Positions 8,512-16,330 of a stretch of DNA of 64,000 nucleotides are shown piece after piece. Positions within the stretch are counted from its first letter, which is position 1. Each line of letters begins with the position of its first letter. The notes under the pieces are model-generated. The model saw only the letters and a list, made by a program, of their open reading frames with translations. It did no database searches and was not told the DNA's origin. Origin of the DNA: Corynebacterium cystitidis (GTDB lineage Bacteria; Actinomycetota; Actinomycetes; Mycobacteriales; Mycobacteriaceae). Made by a program: the position numbers and the translations under genes. The stretch is from positions 1,302,001-1,366,000 of the forward strand of contig NZ_LT906473.1 of NCBI RefSeq assembly GCF_900187295.1, in the 5' to 3' direction.

Positions 8512-9177
8512 GTGCAACGGATGACTATTGCTACGACAGTTATTGCTGTGTGTGTCGGATGTTCTGGTGTTTTGTCGGGGTGTTCTGCTGTCATAGGTGA
8601 GCCTGATAGGTCCACTGTGGCCGGACAGGAGGCGACGACAGAACACAGTGCTGGGACAGAAGCCGGTGCTGATGACGTGGGTGAAACATCACAGCCTGTG
8701 GCGCCGAAAGCTGATGCGTTCCATTTTGATTCCGGCACGATTCAGATCGGCCCGTTTGATCCGGACGAGTTGTATCCTGACGTGTTTGATCCCTGTCAGG
8801 AGATCTCGGTGGAAGAGATTGAGGAGCGAGGCTTCACCACAAACGGAATCACCATATCGGTTGGGGCTGGCACTCTACTTGCGTGTGCTTTACTCAATGG
8901 TCCGCAGCTGCCTAATGCTGCATACTCTGTATATGGAAACCTCGCCACCAAACAAAGCCATATTGATGCCGGGGTCTACGACCATGAGGTGGAATCCGAT
9001 GTCTTAGACGGTGTGTTCAAGTACACCATGGAGGAAGATCCTCCGCTGACATGTCGTATCGGAATCGAAACCGAACGCGGAACCATCGGGGTGATCGCTG
9101 ATGGGGATCACTACGGGATTCCGGTAGATGCGCTTTGTTCGGTAGCACTGCAGTTACTTGAATCGTTCACACACTAG
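8512..9177 (+). CDS. Lipoprotein of DUF3558-like type, copy 2
   Basis: The start is taken as GTG at 8512 behind GGGGGAGGATCCA, giving VQRMTIATTV... with lipobox LSGC. The ATG nine bases on is too far from the ribosome-binding site. The mature domain keeps DPCQEIS and the conserved C-terminus LQLLESFTH. It is the most diverged of the three in its middle and end (LLNGPQLPNAAYSVYG, DPPLTCRIG). It is separated from copy 1 by 132 bp of repeated leader. The function is unknown, and membrane anchoring outside the cell is inferred from the lipobox. Confidence 0.7.
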   Translation: MQRMTIATTVIAVCVGCSGVLSGCSAVIGEPDRSTVAGQEATTEHSAGTEAGADDVGETSQPVAPKADAFHFDSGTIQIGPFDPDELYPDVFDPCQEISVEEIEERGFTTNGITISVGAGTLLACALLNGPQLPNAAYSVYGNLATKQSHIDAGVYDHEVESDVLDGVFKYTMEEDPPLTCRIGIETERGTIGVIADGDHYGIPVDALCSVALQLLESFTH

Positions 9178-9310
9178 CGAGGCATTACTGCAATCTCACA
9201 CAAACACGGAGCGGGGACCTATTCTTGTGTTGTTTTGTTCACGTGCTGCGTGGTGGTGGCGGGTGTGGCAGTATGGTGGGCGTTGGTGTTTCAACTCGGG
9301 GGAGGACCTA

Positions 9311-9979
9311 TTGCAACGGATGACTATTGCTACGACAGTTATTGCTGTGTGTGTCGGATGTTCTGGTGTTTTGTCGGGGTGTTCTGCTGTCATAGGTGAG
9401 CCTGATAGGTCCACTGTGGCCGAGCAGGAGGCGACGACAGAACACGGTGCTGGAACAGAAGCCGGTGCCGCTGGGGCTCTGGGTGAAGCATCACAGGCGG
9501 TGGCGCCGAAAGCTGATGCGTTCCATTTTGATTCCGGCAGCATAAGGATCGGCCCGTTCGATCCGGACGAGTTGTATCCTGACGTCTTTGATCCGTGTCA
9601 GGAAATCTCGACGGAAGAGATCGAGGAACGAGGCTTCACCACAGACGGGATTACCTTGTCAGCAGGCGCTGGCACTATTTTGGGATGTACGTTTATCGCA
9701 GGTCCGCAACACCCGAAGGTTGTTTTCTCAGTGTATGGGAACATTGCGACGAAGCAGAAGCACATCGATGGTGGGGTGTATTCCCATGAGGTAGAATCCG
9801 ACGTCTTGGACGGGGTATTTGAGTACATCATGGAGACTGACGGCCCACGTATGTGCCGTATTGGGATCGAAACCGAACGCGGAACAATAGGCGTTGTCGC
9901 TAACGGTGACTATTACGGCACACCGAAAGAACAAGCATGTGCAAGTGCACTGCAGTTACTTGAATCATTCACACATTAA
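9311..9979 (+). CDS. Lipoprotein of DUF3558-like type, copy 3 (mosaic)
   Basis: The start is TTG 9311 behind GGGGGAGGACCTA. The signal peptide and linker (MTIATTVIAVCV, LSGC lipobox, IGEPDRSTVA) match copy 2 almost exactly. From EAGAAG onward the protein follows copy 1 (GSIRIGPFDPDELYP, ETDGPRMCRIGIETERGTIG, KEQACASALQLL). This is best explained by recombination or gene conversion between the neighbours. The gene ends 23 bp before the PPE/EspB-like gene. Confidence 0.7.
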   Translation: MQRMTIATTVIAVCVGCSGVLSGCSAVIGEPDRSTVAEQEATTEHGAGTEAGAAGALGEASQAVAPKADAFHFDSGSIRIGPFDPDELYPDVFDPCQEISTEEIEERGFTTDGITLSAGAGTILGCTFIAGPQHPKVVFSVYGNIATKQKHIDGGVYSHEVESDVLDGVFEYIMETDGPRMCRIGIETERGTIGVVANGDYYGTPKEQACASALQLLESFTH

Positions 9980-10002
9980 CGACATATAACTAGGGGGATA
10001 TG

Positions 10003-11778
10003 ATGCTGAACTTTGATCCAGTGGAGGTCTTGGCGGCTGCACAGAAACTCGAGACATCCGGGCAATTTCCGATCAGCAACGAAGATATAGTATCGATATT
10101 TGCTGATCTAACCTATTCTTCGGTGTCGGGGTTGTCGGAGGTGGGGCAGATGCATGCAACTATTCTGTCAACTAACGGGCAGGAGTCGGTGCAGGCGTTT
10201 ACTGATCGGTTTGTTAATGCTGCGACGACGTTACGCCGCAATGTTGCTGATGTGGTCAATGGGGATGAGGCGTTTGCTGCCGCGCTGGAGGCGTATCAGC
10301 ATAGTGTTTCTGTAGGTGCTCAGCTTGGTATGCGGGGGTTGACCAGCTCGCCACTTGCGGATATCCCTGTTGGCAGTATCACCAACACGGATACCCAACC
10401 TTTGGTGGTGGTCCCACCTGTGGTTGTTCGCCCACCGTCACTTGTGGTTTTGGCGGGGCAGTTCGCGAGTACGAATCACGGTGTTCCAACCTCAATGGCT
10501 GGTGACTGGACGAGTCTGGCATCAAAAGTCCGTTCTGCTGCCGATAGTCTTAATGAAGTACTCGGTGATCTGGAGAGCTCCGCTGAGACTGAAGCAATCC
10601 AGTTGGCGATGGCTACGATCCGCACGATCCAGTCGACGGGGTATACGTTTGCATCGAATGCGGATAGCTTGGCCACTAATACCACGAGTTTGGCAACAGC
10701 AGGCCAGGCTCAGGCGCAGCAGGTGGCCCAGGTCGCTTATCTTTATGGGCTGGCGAATGCGACAAGTCCTGTGTTGGCGCGCACGATTGAGCAGTCGTAT
10801 CTCGAGTCGTTTCCGCCTGCGATGACGACTACTTTGGGCCCGGCGTTGCCCAGTGTTGGCCAGTTATTACCATCGATGGATGATCCTCATGGTGGTTCGG
10901 CAGGAGAAGTTGGCCCTCGTGGTCGAAACCCTGGTAGGTCGCTGCCGGTGTGGGAAGATACTGCGTTGCCTGCGGTTGTGCAGGATGCGATGGAGCATTA
11001 TGGGATGGGGGAGGCGGCACGGATGCGTGATCCGCAGGAACTTGCTGCTGAGTTTCAGCGCAGCGGGGCTGACACGTTAGATGCGGTGATGGCCGGGCAT
11101 GTGCCGACTTCTACGGCTGCAGCTTCGGCTGCTGCGCCTGTGTTGCCACCACCACTTCACCCGGGGGCGCATTCTGGTGCTCTGACACCACCAGCATCAC
11201 CAGCGACACCTGCTACAACTCCTGCTGCCGGTCAGTTTGGGGCGTTGCCTCCTTCTGGGACTGCTATGGCGCACACCCGGCCTGGCACACGCCTGGGAAC
11301 AACCGGCCCAGGTGCGGGTGTGGGTGCACCGGGTGCAGCAGGGGTAGTACGGCCGGGAAGCGGGCCAGGTTCTGGGGTTCGCCCCTTGACCACCGGTATC
11401 GGCGGTCGAACCGTCGTCGGCACCGATAGTGGTGGGCGCGCTGGTGGAGGTAAGCCACCGTCCGGTGCCGGTTCCGGTGGTCTAGGCGGTCACGGTAGTA
11501 GTGGTGTGAGTCGGGGTTCTGCTGGTGGCCTGGGGGCAGGTTCATCGGCACACGCTGCTCATGGTGGTACACCCGTTGGTGGGATGATGGGTGCAGGCCG
11601 TGGTGCAGCCGGTACGGCAGGTGGCCGTCGTGGTAATCACGGGTCGGGGTCTGTACGTGGAATAAAAACCAGTGCCGTGGAACGTGAAGGCAATTTAAAA
11701 GCCCTGCTTGGTGAAGGCCCCGAAGTCATCCCCGGTGTCATCGGCGCATGGGTACGAGAACCCCGCACCGACCGCTAA
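10003..11778 (+). CDS. PPE/EspB-like, glycine-proline-rich candidate type VII secretion protein
   Basis: The protein has about 590 residues and no Sec signal peptide. The first roughly 290 residues are mainly helical with Ala/Leu/Gln heptad-like runs and resemble paired helical hairpins of PPE/EspB-type proteins. A W-containing start of a helix (GDWTSLASKV) is near residue 168. From about 360 to 550 it is low-complexity Pro/Ala/Thr then Gly-rich. The end, TSAVEREGNLKALLGEGPEV...GVIGAWVREP, is a tail I associate with actinobacterial PPE-like proteins. Two ATGs are adjacent; the second, at 10003, is better spaced from AGGGGG. Export by an ESX-like system is inferred and no secretion genes are in the window. 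Confidence 0.55.
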   Translation: MLNFDPVEVLAAAQKLETSGQFPISNEDIVSIFADLTYSSVSGLSEVGQMHATILSTNGQESVQAFTDRFVNAATTLRRNVADVVNGDEAFAAALEAYQHSVSVGAQLGMRGLTSSPLADIPVGSITNTDTQPLVVVPPVVVRPPSLVVLAGQFASTNHGVPTSMAGDWTSLASKVRSAADSLNEVLGDLESSAETEAIQLAMATIRTIQSTGYTFASNADSLATNTTSLATAGQAQAQQVAQVAYLYGLANATSPVLARTIEQSYLESFPPAMTTTLGPALPSVGQLLPSMDDPHGGSAGEVGPRGRNPGRSLPVWEDTALPAVVQDAMEHYGMGEAARMRDPQELAAEFQRSGADTLDAVMAGHVPTSTAAASAAAPVLPPPLHPGAHSGALTPPASPATPATTPAAGQFGALPPSGTAMAHTRPGTRLGTTGPGAGVGAPGAAGVVRPGSGPGSGVRPLTTGIGGRTVVGTDSGGRAGGGKPPSGAGSGGLGGHGSSGVSRGSAGGLGAGSSAHAAHGGTPVGGMMGAGRGAAGTAGGRRGNHGSGSVRGIKTSAVEREGNLKALLGEGPEVIPGVIGAWVREPRTDR

Positions 11779-11992
11779 CAACCAACCGCTAAGAGCCATC
11801 TTTTGCAAGTCACCCGCGCTGGCAGCCAGTCGGGTTTGCCGTACTGGTCGGTGCTACCTGCGCCGAGCAAGCTCCAGTACGTTGTGAGACCAGTGCGGTG
11901 TTGACCCTGGACTCCCCTATTTTGGTGGATCCAACGATGCGGTTATCGTTGTGCTATCGCGGGTGTTCATGCAGGTCAGAATCACCGAGATT
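11779..11992. other. Intergenic between convergent genes
   Basis: I find no gene or clear terminator here. The spacer separates the PPE/EspB-like gene from the convergent TetR gene. Confidence 0.4.
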
Positions 11993-12559
11993 CTAACGGG
12001 AGCTTCCTGGCCCTATATAAGTGTCGGGTGGGGTCAACCTTGTCACTGCTTTATAAACGAGTTCATCAGGATATTGGCCCAATTTCATCCGCCGGTGAAG
12101 AAGCATGCCTTCGTACAATGCGTCAAGAACATAGGTTGTTTCCTCGTCGAAGTAGCGCCCAATTATCTCTCGCGAAGCACGTGTCCATTTATCAAGAATG
12201 AGTCTGTAGCGCGGGCGACGCAGCGAGATACTGTACAGTTCGCTGCCTACTCCTGCGGGAAATCGTGCGTCTGCGGGAGCTGTCAACAATTTCACCACGC
12301 TACGTCGCGCACTCTCCAAGTCGGTTGCGTCTGCAAAGAAGGACTCATACGACTCTAGGGTGCTGGTGGCGTAGCAGGCCATTGCTTCAATAAGTAAGGT
12401 CTCACGGTCATTAAAGTGGTGAGTAATCGCCCCCAACGACACCCCTGCTATGTCAGCGACCCGTCGTAGCGTAGTCCCCTCCATGCCATCACGATTCAAA
12501 CTCATTATGGCGGCTTCGATGATCCGCTCACGCTTGGTTGTTTCGGATGGCGAGGGCAT
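11993..12559 (-). CDS. TetR-family transcriptional regulator
   Basis: The 188-residue protein has an N-terminal TetR helix-turn-helix: RERIIEAAIMSLNRDG, then TLRRVADIAGVSLGAITHHF, and then the NDRETLL helix, at about residues 10-55. The C-terminal part would be the ligand-binding and dimer domain; its ligand cannot be read. It starts three bases after the stop of a CBU_0592-type membrane gene, so it is the last gene of a three-gene operon. Two matching operator-like sites upstream of that operon (13392-13450) are the obvious candidates for its binding sites. Confidence 0.85.
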   Translation of the reverse strand: MPSPSETTKRERIIEAAIMSLNRDGMEGTTLRRVADIAGVSLGAITHHFNDRETLLIEAMACYATSTLESYESFFADATDLESARRSVVKLLTAPADARFPAGVGSELYSISLRRPRYRLILDKWTRASREIIGRYFDEETTYVLDALYEGMLLHRRMKLGQYPDELVYKAVTRLTPPDTYIGPGSSR

Positions 12560-12562
12560 GCC

Positions 12563-12865
12563 CTAAATCGTAGCTGAATTCGCCTCGGGATTCTCTAGCT
12601 TGTCTTCCTTCGTGATGCCCTTGCCCGAGAAAATCTTGATTAGGCCGAACAGCGCTACGACTGCCCAGACCGCCTCAACAACGAACAAACCGGGGTTGAA
12701 TGGGGAAATAGCCGTGTAGACGAACCCGAGCGCCCCAAGGAAGTTCAGTCCTTGATAGATCGGTGAATCAGCAGTGATGACTTCGAAGTTAAGCAGGCCG
12801 TAGGCGATGACAAAAAACACACCCGCGATAAGGCCTATTTCAGTAGAAAAAACTAAGGATTCCAT
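12563..12865 (-). CDS. CBU_0592-family small membrane protein (copy A)
   Basis: The 100-residue protein has three hydrophobic segments and a short charged tail. The pattern Y.LLNF...SP.YQ..NF.GA..F...A.SPFN.G.F..E..W..VAL.G..KI matches the CBU_0592-type membrane proteins, whose function is unknown. It is clearly paralogous to the next gene upstream (12914-13228). The ATG at 12865 is preceded by an AGAAAG element. It sits between its paralogue and the TetR gene in one operon. Confidence 0.7.
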   Translation of the reverse strand: MESLVFSTEIGLIAGVFFVIAYGLLNFEVITADSPIYQGLNFLGALGFVYTAISPFNPGLFVVEAVWAVVALFGLIKIFSGKGITKEDKLENPEANSATI

Positions 12866-12913
12866 GAAACTTCAGACTTTCTTTTCTGTAGCGAAAATGA
12901 GGTGGATGTAGTT

Positions 12914-13228
12914 CTATGCCTGCGAGGCTGATGGTGTTTGGGGCTGTGTAGGCCGGTCCGCCCGCTTTCTTCGGCGGAAAATTTTGATGATGCCGTACAG
13001 GCCCAACAAGCTCCAGATCAGCTCAGTGAGGAAGACACCCAGATTAAGTGGTGAAAAGGCCGATGCAGCAAGGAAGGCTGCGCCAGCGAAATTACTGAAC
13101 TGGTAAGCATAAGAGTCGGGAGTCCATTTCCCCAGGTTGAGCATGGCGAATGCGAATAGCAGCACCGCTGAGGCGATGAGGCCGAAGAAGACCATCGGAG
13201 ACATCCCGAGAATCAGTGTGTCGGACAT
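12914..13228 (-). CDS. CBU_0592-family small membrane protein (copy B)
   Basis: I chose the ATG at 13228 (MSDTLILGMSP) because AGAAAGG is well placed upstream; the longer frame to 13306 has no such signal. The 104-residue product has three hydrophobic segments and the same Y.FSNF.GA.FL..SAFSPLNLGVFL.E core as its neighbour. Its tail is basic (RRRKRADRP). As first gene of the operon it is divergent from the molybdoenzyme operon. A partnership between the two paralogues, such as a heteromeric membrane complex, is inference. Confidence 0.7.
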   Translation of the reverse strand: MSDTLILGMSPMVFFGLIASAVLLFAFAMLNLGKWTPDSYAYQFSNFAGAAFLAASAFSPLNLGVFLTELIWSLLGLYGIIKIFRRRKRADRPTQPQTPSASQA

Positions 13229-13557
13229 AGTCGTCGTTGCCTTTCTAAGCAGAATGTATGCGTGACTAGGTGATTCGGAGCTTCTCCGGCAGCTTCGACG
13301 AACCAATGGGAAAAGGATTCATCTTCCGAAACACTTACTTACCAATCTAAGGCAGACACTTAAAAATTTAGGATTACAAGACCCGCCCGGACAGAACATG
13401 TGTTTTTCTCGCAGGTAGCACCTTTTGTCGGGGCAGAACAATTGTTTTGCATGGCTCTTATTCCGCAGATCATTAGAATGGAAGGTAGCTCAATTCGACG
13501 TTCTCCGGCGGTCGCCTACGAGCCTGAAATTGCTTCCCTAGCCATTTGGAGGACACC
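13229..13557. promoter_or_regulatory. Divergent promoter region with two matching operator-like sites
   Basis: The 329-bp gap lies between the TetR/CBU_0592 operon and the molybdoenzyme operon. CAGAACATGTGTTTTTC at 13392-13408 and CAGAACAATTGTTTTGC at 13434-13450 match at 14 of 17 positions and are 42 bp apart, about four helical turns. The second lies in the near-perfect palindrome GCAGAACAATTGTTTTGC (13433-13450). This is what a TetR operator pair would look like; binding is not shown. Confidence 0.5.
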
Positions 13558-14058
13558 GTGTCAGCTTCTACAAAGAGAGTGGATCCAGATATCCACGATG
13601 TAAAAAAGCACGTCCCACCCGGACGGAAAAGAGCCCCCTTTTTCCGGTACATTCGCATCAATCTTCCACACCTTACCCGGGCCGTCCTCCTTTTCGTCAT
13701 CGGTTTGCTCGGAGTCTGTGCGTTTTATGTCTCCGCCCAGGACTTTGACATCTTCGTTGGCAGTGACACAGTCCTCTACTTCGTGGCAGGCCTCTCTCTA
13801 GCATTCGTCCTCTACGGAATGATCTTCTATAAGCAGCGAGTGTGGGATTTTGGGCTTCTTCCAGCTTTCGCTGCACTGTTTACATACGCTGGTGGGTTGT
13901 TCGGCACCGCCCCCTACGTGTGGAACGGTGCCGAACTATATACCGCAGCAGCGTGGAACACCATGATGTTTTGTGGTTTCGGCTATCTGCTTCTGCGCTG
14001 GGCTATTGGATACGGTGTCCTAGTTGCCTACCCTGACTCACAAGGATTTGAGGATTAA
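13558..14058 (+). CDS. Hypothetical membrane protein, molybdoenzyme operon
   Basis: GTG at 13558 follows GGAGGACACC and gives a 166-residue protein; a TTG twelve bases upstream overlaps the ribosome-binding site and is rejected. A basic N-terminal tail (KKHVPPGRKRAPFFRY) is followed by about four hydrophobic segments. I do not recognise a family. It ends two bases before the cytochrome b/molybdopterin gene, so an accessory or assembly role in the same membrane complex is likely but unproven. Confidence 0.65.
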   Translation: MSASTKRVDPDIHDVKKHVPPGRKRAPFFRYIRINLPHLTRAVLLFVIGLLGVCAFYVSAQDFDIFVGSDTVLYFVAGLSLAFVLYGMIFYKQRVWDFGLLPAFAALFTYAGGLFGTAPYVWNGAELYTAAAWNTMMFCGFGYLLLRWAIGYGVLVAYPDSQGFED

Positions 14059-14060
14059 TC

Positions 14061-15554
14061 ATGATCACCGACTTTCCAGTGTGGTTGCGCATCGAACATT
14101 TTGTGAACATTTTGTTTGTCACGCTTTTTATCCGTAGCGGTATTGAGATTCTAGGCACTTTCCCTAAACTTCACAGCTCGGTTCATACTCCTGCGGGCAA
14201 ACAGTGGGCGCAGTTCACCGTTAAGCAAAAACGGCGCAAGAAATACTACCCCGTCGCTGGTGAATACGATGACTATCATCCGATAGTCTCGCTTCCCGGT
14301 CACGGTGCTCTTGGGCAAGGGCGCTACTGGCACTTCATTTCCGTCATCGGCTGGGTCACCCTCATGGTGATTTATTGGGCTCTGCTCCTGTTGACTGGGC
14401 AGTGGCGCCGCTACTGGCCAGAAGACCTTTCCGTGTTTGCTCAAGCGTGGGAGGATATGGTCAGCTATCTTGCTTTCCAGATTCCTCCTGCTATGGAGGG
14501 TTACCCGTTTAACGCAGTTCAGCAGCTGTCCTACGGTTTTGTGGTGCTGATCTTGCCACTGTTCATGATGATTACCGGGGCCTTCCAGTCACCGGCGATT
14601 AATAACCGTTTTCCCCGTATTTCTAAGGCGATGGGTGGCCGCCAGGTAATCCGCACTCTGCATTTTTGGGGTTTGATCGCATACATCGTGTTCATCATTA
14701 TCCACGTCGCGATGGTGGTTATGCATGGCTACGGGCATGAAGTGTCCAAGATGGTCTTCGGCCACGCTGATCGTCCGATCGCCGGTGGCGTCATCTTTAC
14801 CACCGGGCTTGCATTCATCGTGTTATTCCATGTGTGGGCCACGAAAACATCGATGGACAATCCTCGCCTTGTTGAGAAGATTCACAACGTTGTTGTCCGG
14901 CCGTTGACACGCACGCTGCGTAAGATGCCTGCCCAGCCCACTCCGTACCGTGATGAGCAGATCACTCCGGCAAGTGAGCACCGCGCGTCAGGAATGCCCC
15001 CTGCAACGGAGGCCTATATGGCCTTGGTATGCAACGACTATGACGATGACTACGTACTTGAGATAGGAGGATTCGTCGAAAAGCCTATGCGGTTAACCTT
15101 GCCACAGCTGCGTGAACTGGCAGACGGCTATTCTCAGAACACAGTACACCACTGTGTGCAGGGCTTTTCCTCTGTTGGTGCGTGGGATGGGGTGCCATTG
15201 CACAGGATTTTAGACCTGGTCAAGCCACTCGACGGTGCTACCGATGTGGTGGTGCACAGTTTCCAGCATATGACGCGTGACGACGACCTCTACCGCGGCT
15301 CTTACTACTACGAAACCATGCCGATGGAAGAGGCGGTCCAGCCTCAGTCCTTGATCGCGATTGGTTATGGCGGGGATGAACTGCCGATTAAAAACGGTGC
15401 GCCGATGCGTTTGCGCCTTGAAACTTCTACCGGTTTCCGCTCCGCAAAGTGGCTCGACCGCATCGAAGTGGTCAATCGTTTTGACATAGTGGGCAACGGC
15501 AAAGGTGGCTTCTTCGAAGACACCGACAGCTACGACCGCCTGCAGATGATCTAA
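14061..15554 (+). CDS. Cytochrome b561-like / molybdopterin-dependent oxidoreductase fusion
   Basis: Residues 1 to about 290 hold several membrane segments with histidines placed as in di-heme cytochrome b/b561 proteins (RIEHFVN, RYWHFIS, RTLHFWGL, IIHVAMVVMHGYGHE). Residues about 320-497 form a sulfite-oxidase/MsrP-type molybdopterin domain: LEIGGFVEKP, then HHCVQGFSSVGAWDGVPL with Cys365 as the expected molybdenum ligand, and GYGGDELPIKNGAPMRLR near the end. No Tat signal is visible; the membrane domain may position the catalytic part. The arrangement recalls the two-protein MsrP-MsrQ system made as one chain. The substrate is unknown. It is the middle gene of a three-gene operon. Confidence 0.82.
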   Translation: MITDFPVWLRIEHFVNILFVTLFIRSGIEILGTFPKLHSSVHTPAGKQWAQFTVKQKRRKKYYPVAGEYDDYHPIVSLPGHGALGQGRYWHFISVIGWVTLMVIYWALLLLTGQWRRYWPEDLSVFAQAWEDMVSYLAFQIPPAMEGYPFNAVQQLSYGFVVLILPLFMMITGAFQSPAINNRFPRISKAMGGRQVIRTLHFWGLIAYIVFIIIHVAMVVMHGYGHEVSKMVFGHADRPIAGGVIFTTGLAFIVLFHVWATKTSMDNPRLVEKIHNVVVRPLTRTLRKMPAQPTPYRDEQITPASEHRASGMPPATEAYMALVCNDYDDDYVLEIGGFVEKPMRLTLPQLRELADGYSQNTVHHCVQGFSSVGAWDGVPLHRILDLVKPLDGATDVVVHSFQHMTRDDDLYRGSYYYETMPMEEAVQPQSLIAIGYGGDELPIKNGAPMRLRLETSTGFRSAKWLDRIEVVNRFDIVGNGKGGFFEDTDSYDRLQMI

Positions 15555-15569
15555 GAAGGTGTGAGATTC

Positions 15570-16265
15570 ATGGTAGGACCCAAATACGACGACATGATGC
15601 TTAACGACGATCAAGTTGGCCGGGTGCGCGACTATATCAAGCACATTAACTTTCACCTTGAGGGTGCTACACCGGACGACTTTGAAATCAACCGGCGGGC
15701 ACGCTATCTCGGCTATATGTTCCAGCAGGAGGATTTGGAGTCTTTTGGTGTTGGGCTGAAATGTACCAAACCCGGGATGGAAGGCCAGAACACGTTTATT
15801 CGGATGAGCCGTGAGCAACTTCTTGGCGTGGATAACCCGCAGATTCTGCCGGTGAACCAGCCTGTTTTAGCTGCTGAGTCGATGACATTGAATCGTTTCT
15901 ATGACACCCCGGGTGGCCCTACGCGCACTGGTGTGGACACCTTTGATTCTGATGAGGGTCTTCCCGGAGGTGATATGGACCTGGCAATGGTGGAGCAACA
16001 ATTAGCCGATATCATCGCTTTTCACAACGGCGAACCGGTGCCCGGCGAACAAGAGATCCTTGACTTACGTATTTTCTGGGGTTCCCTGCTTGCCGGCCGC
16101 TATAGCCGCCTGAAGCATTTTCAAGGTCTTGGCCAGCTTTCGGTTGAGCAGGAAGAGCGTCTTAACCGGCTCGAGTCCGAAATTAATTCAGTCTCCGAGA
16201 TTCTCGAATCTTTGGAGTTAGCCACTCTCGAGACACTGAAAACTACCCCACGCCGCGACGGATAA
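15570..16265 (+). CDS. Conserved hypothetical protein, molybdoenzyme operon
   Basis: The 231-residue soluble protein carries no motif I recognise. The N-terminal third includes FEINRRARYLGYMF and NTFIRMSREQLLGV. The C-terminal part is helical and charged and may form a coiled coil (LSVEQEERLNRLESEINS). The ATG at 15570 is about ten bases from AAGAAGG; the GTG at 15561 is too close to it. It follows the oxidoreductase gene after 15 bp, so it belongs to the operon and may be a chaperone or partner of the molybdoenzyme. Confidence 0.6.
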   Translation: MVGPKYDDMMLNDDQVGRVRDYIKHINFHLEGATPDDFEINRRARYLGYMFQQEDLESFGVGLKCTKPGMEGQNTFIRMSREQLLGVDNPQILPVNQPVLAAESMTLNRFYDTPGGPTRTGVDTFDSDEGLPGGDMDLAMVEQQLADIIAFHNGEPVPGEQEILDLRIFWGSLLAGRYSRLKHFQGLGQLSVEQEERLNRLESEINSVSEILESLELATLETLKTTPRRDG

Positions 16266-16275
16266 ACCACATCGG

Positions 16276-16311
16276 GCCTCTCAACAGCTGATTTATAACA
16301 CCTTGAGAGGC
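16276..16311 (+). terminator. Hairpin after the molybdoenzyme operon
   Basis: GCCTCTCAA and TTGAGAGGC form a 9-bp perfect stem 10 bp downstream of the operon's last stop. The loop is about 18 bases and no T-run follows, so its strength as a terminator is uncertain. Confidence 0.45.
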
Positions 16312-16330
16312 TGGGGCATAATTAGTAGCT

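Larger units (their letters stand above)
7640..9979 (+). repeat. Three-unit tandem array of leader plus lipoprotein gene
   Basis: Three units of roughly 0.67-0.8 kb follow each other. Each has a conserved non-coding leader (shared core GGTGGTGGCGGG, then GGGCGTTGGTG, then TCAACTCGGGGGAGGA) and a lipoprotein gene. Units 2 and 3 also share GCGAGGCATTACTGCAATCT right after the preceding stop codon. The Shine-Dalgarno GGGGGAGGA sits four bases before a TTG or GTG start in all three. Confidence 0.85.

Noticed and set aside
15210..15818. Minus-strand 202-codon frame across the end of the molybdoenzyme gene
   Set aside because: It runs opposite two well-supported coding regions and has no start signal.
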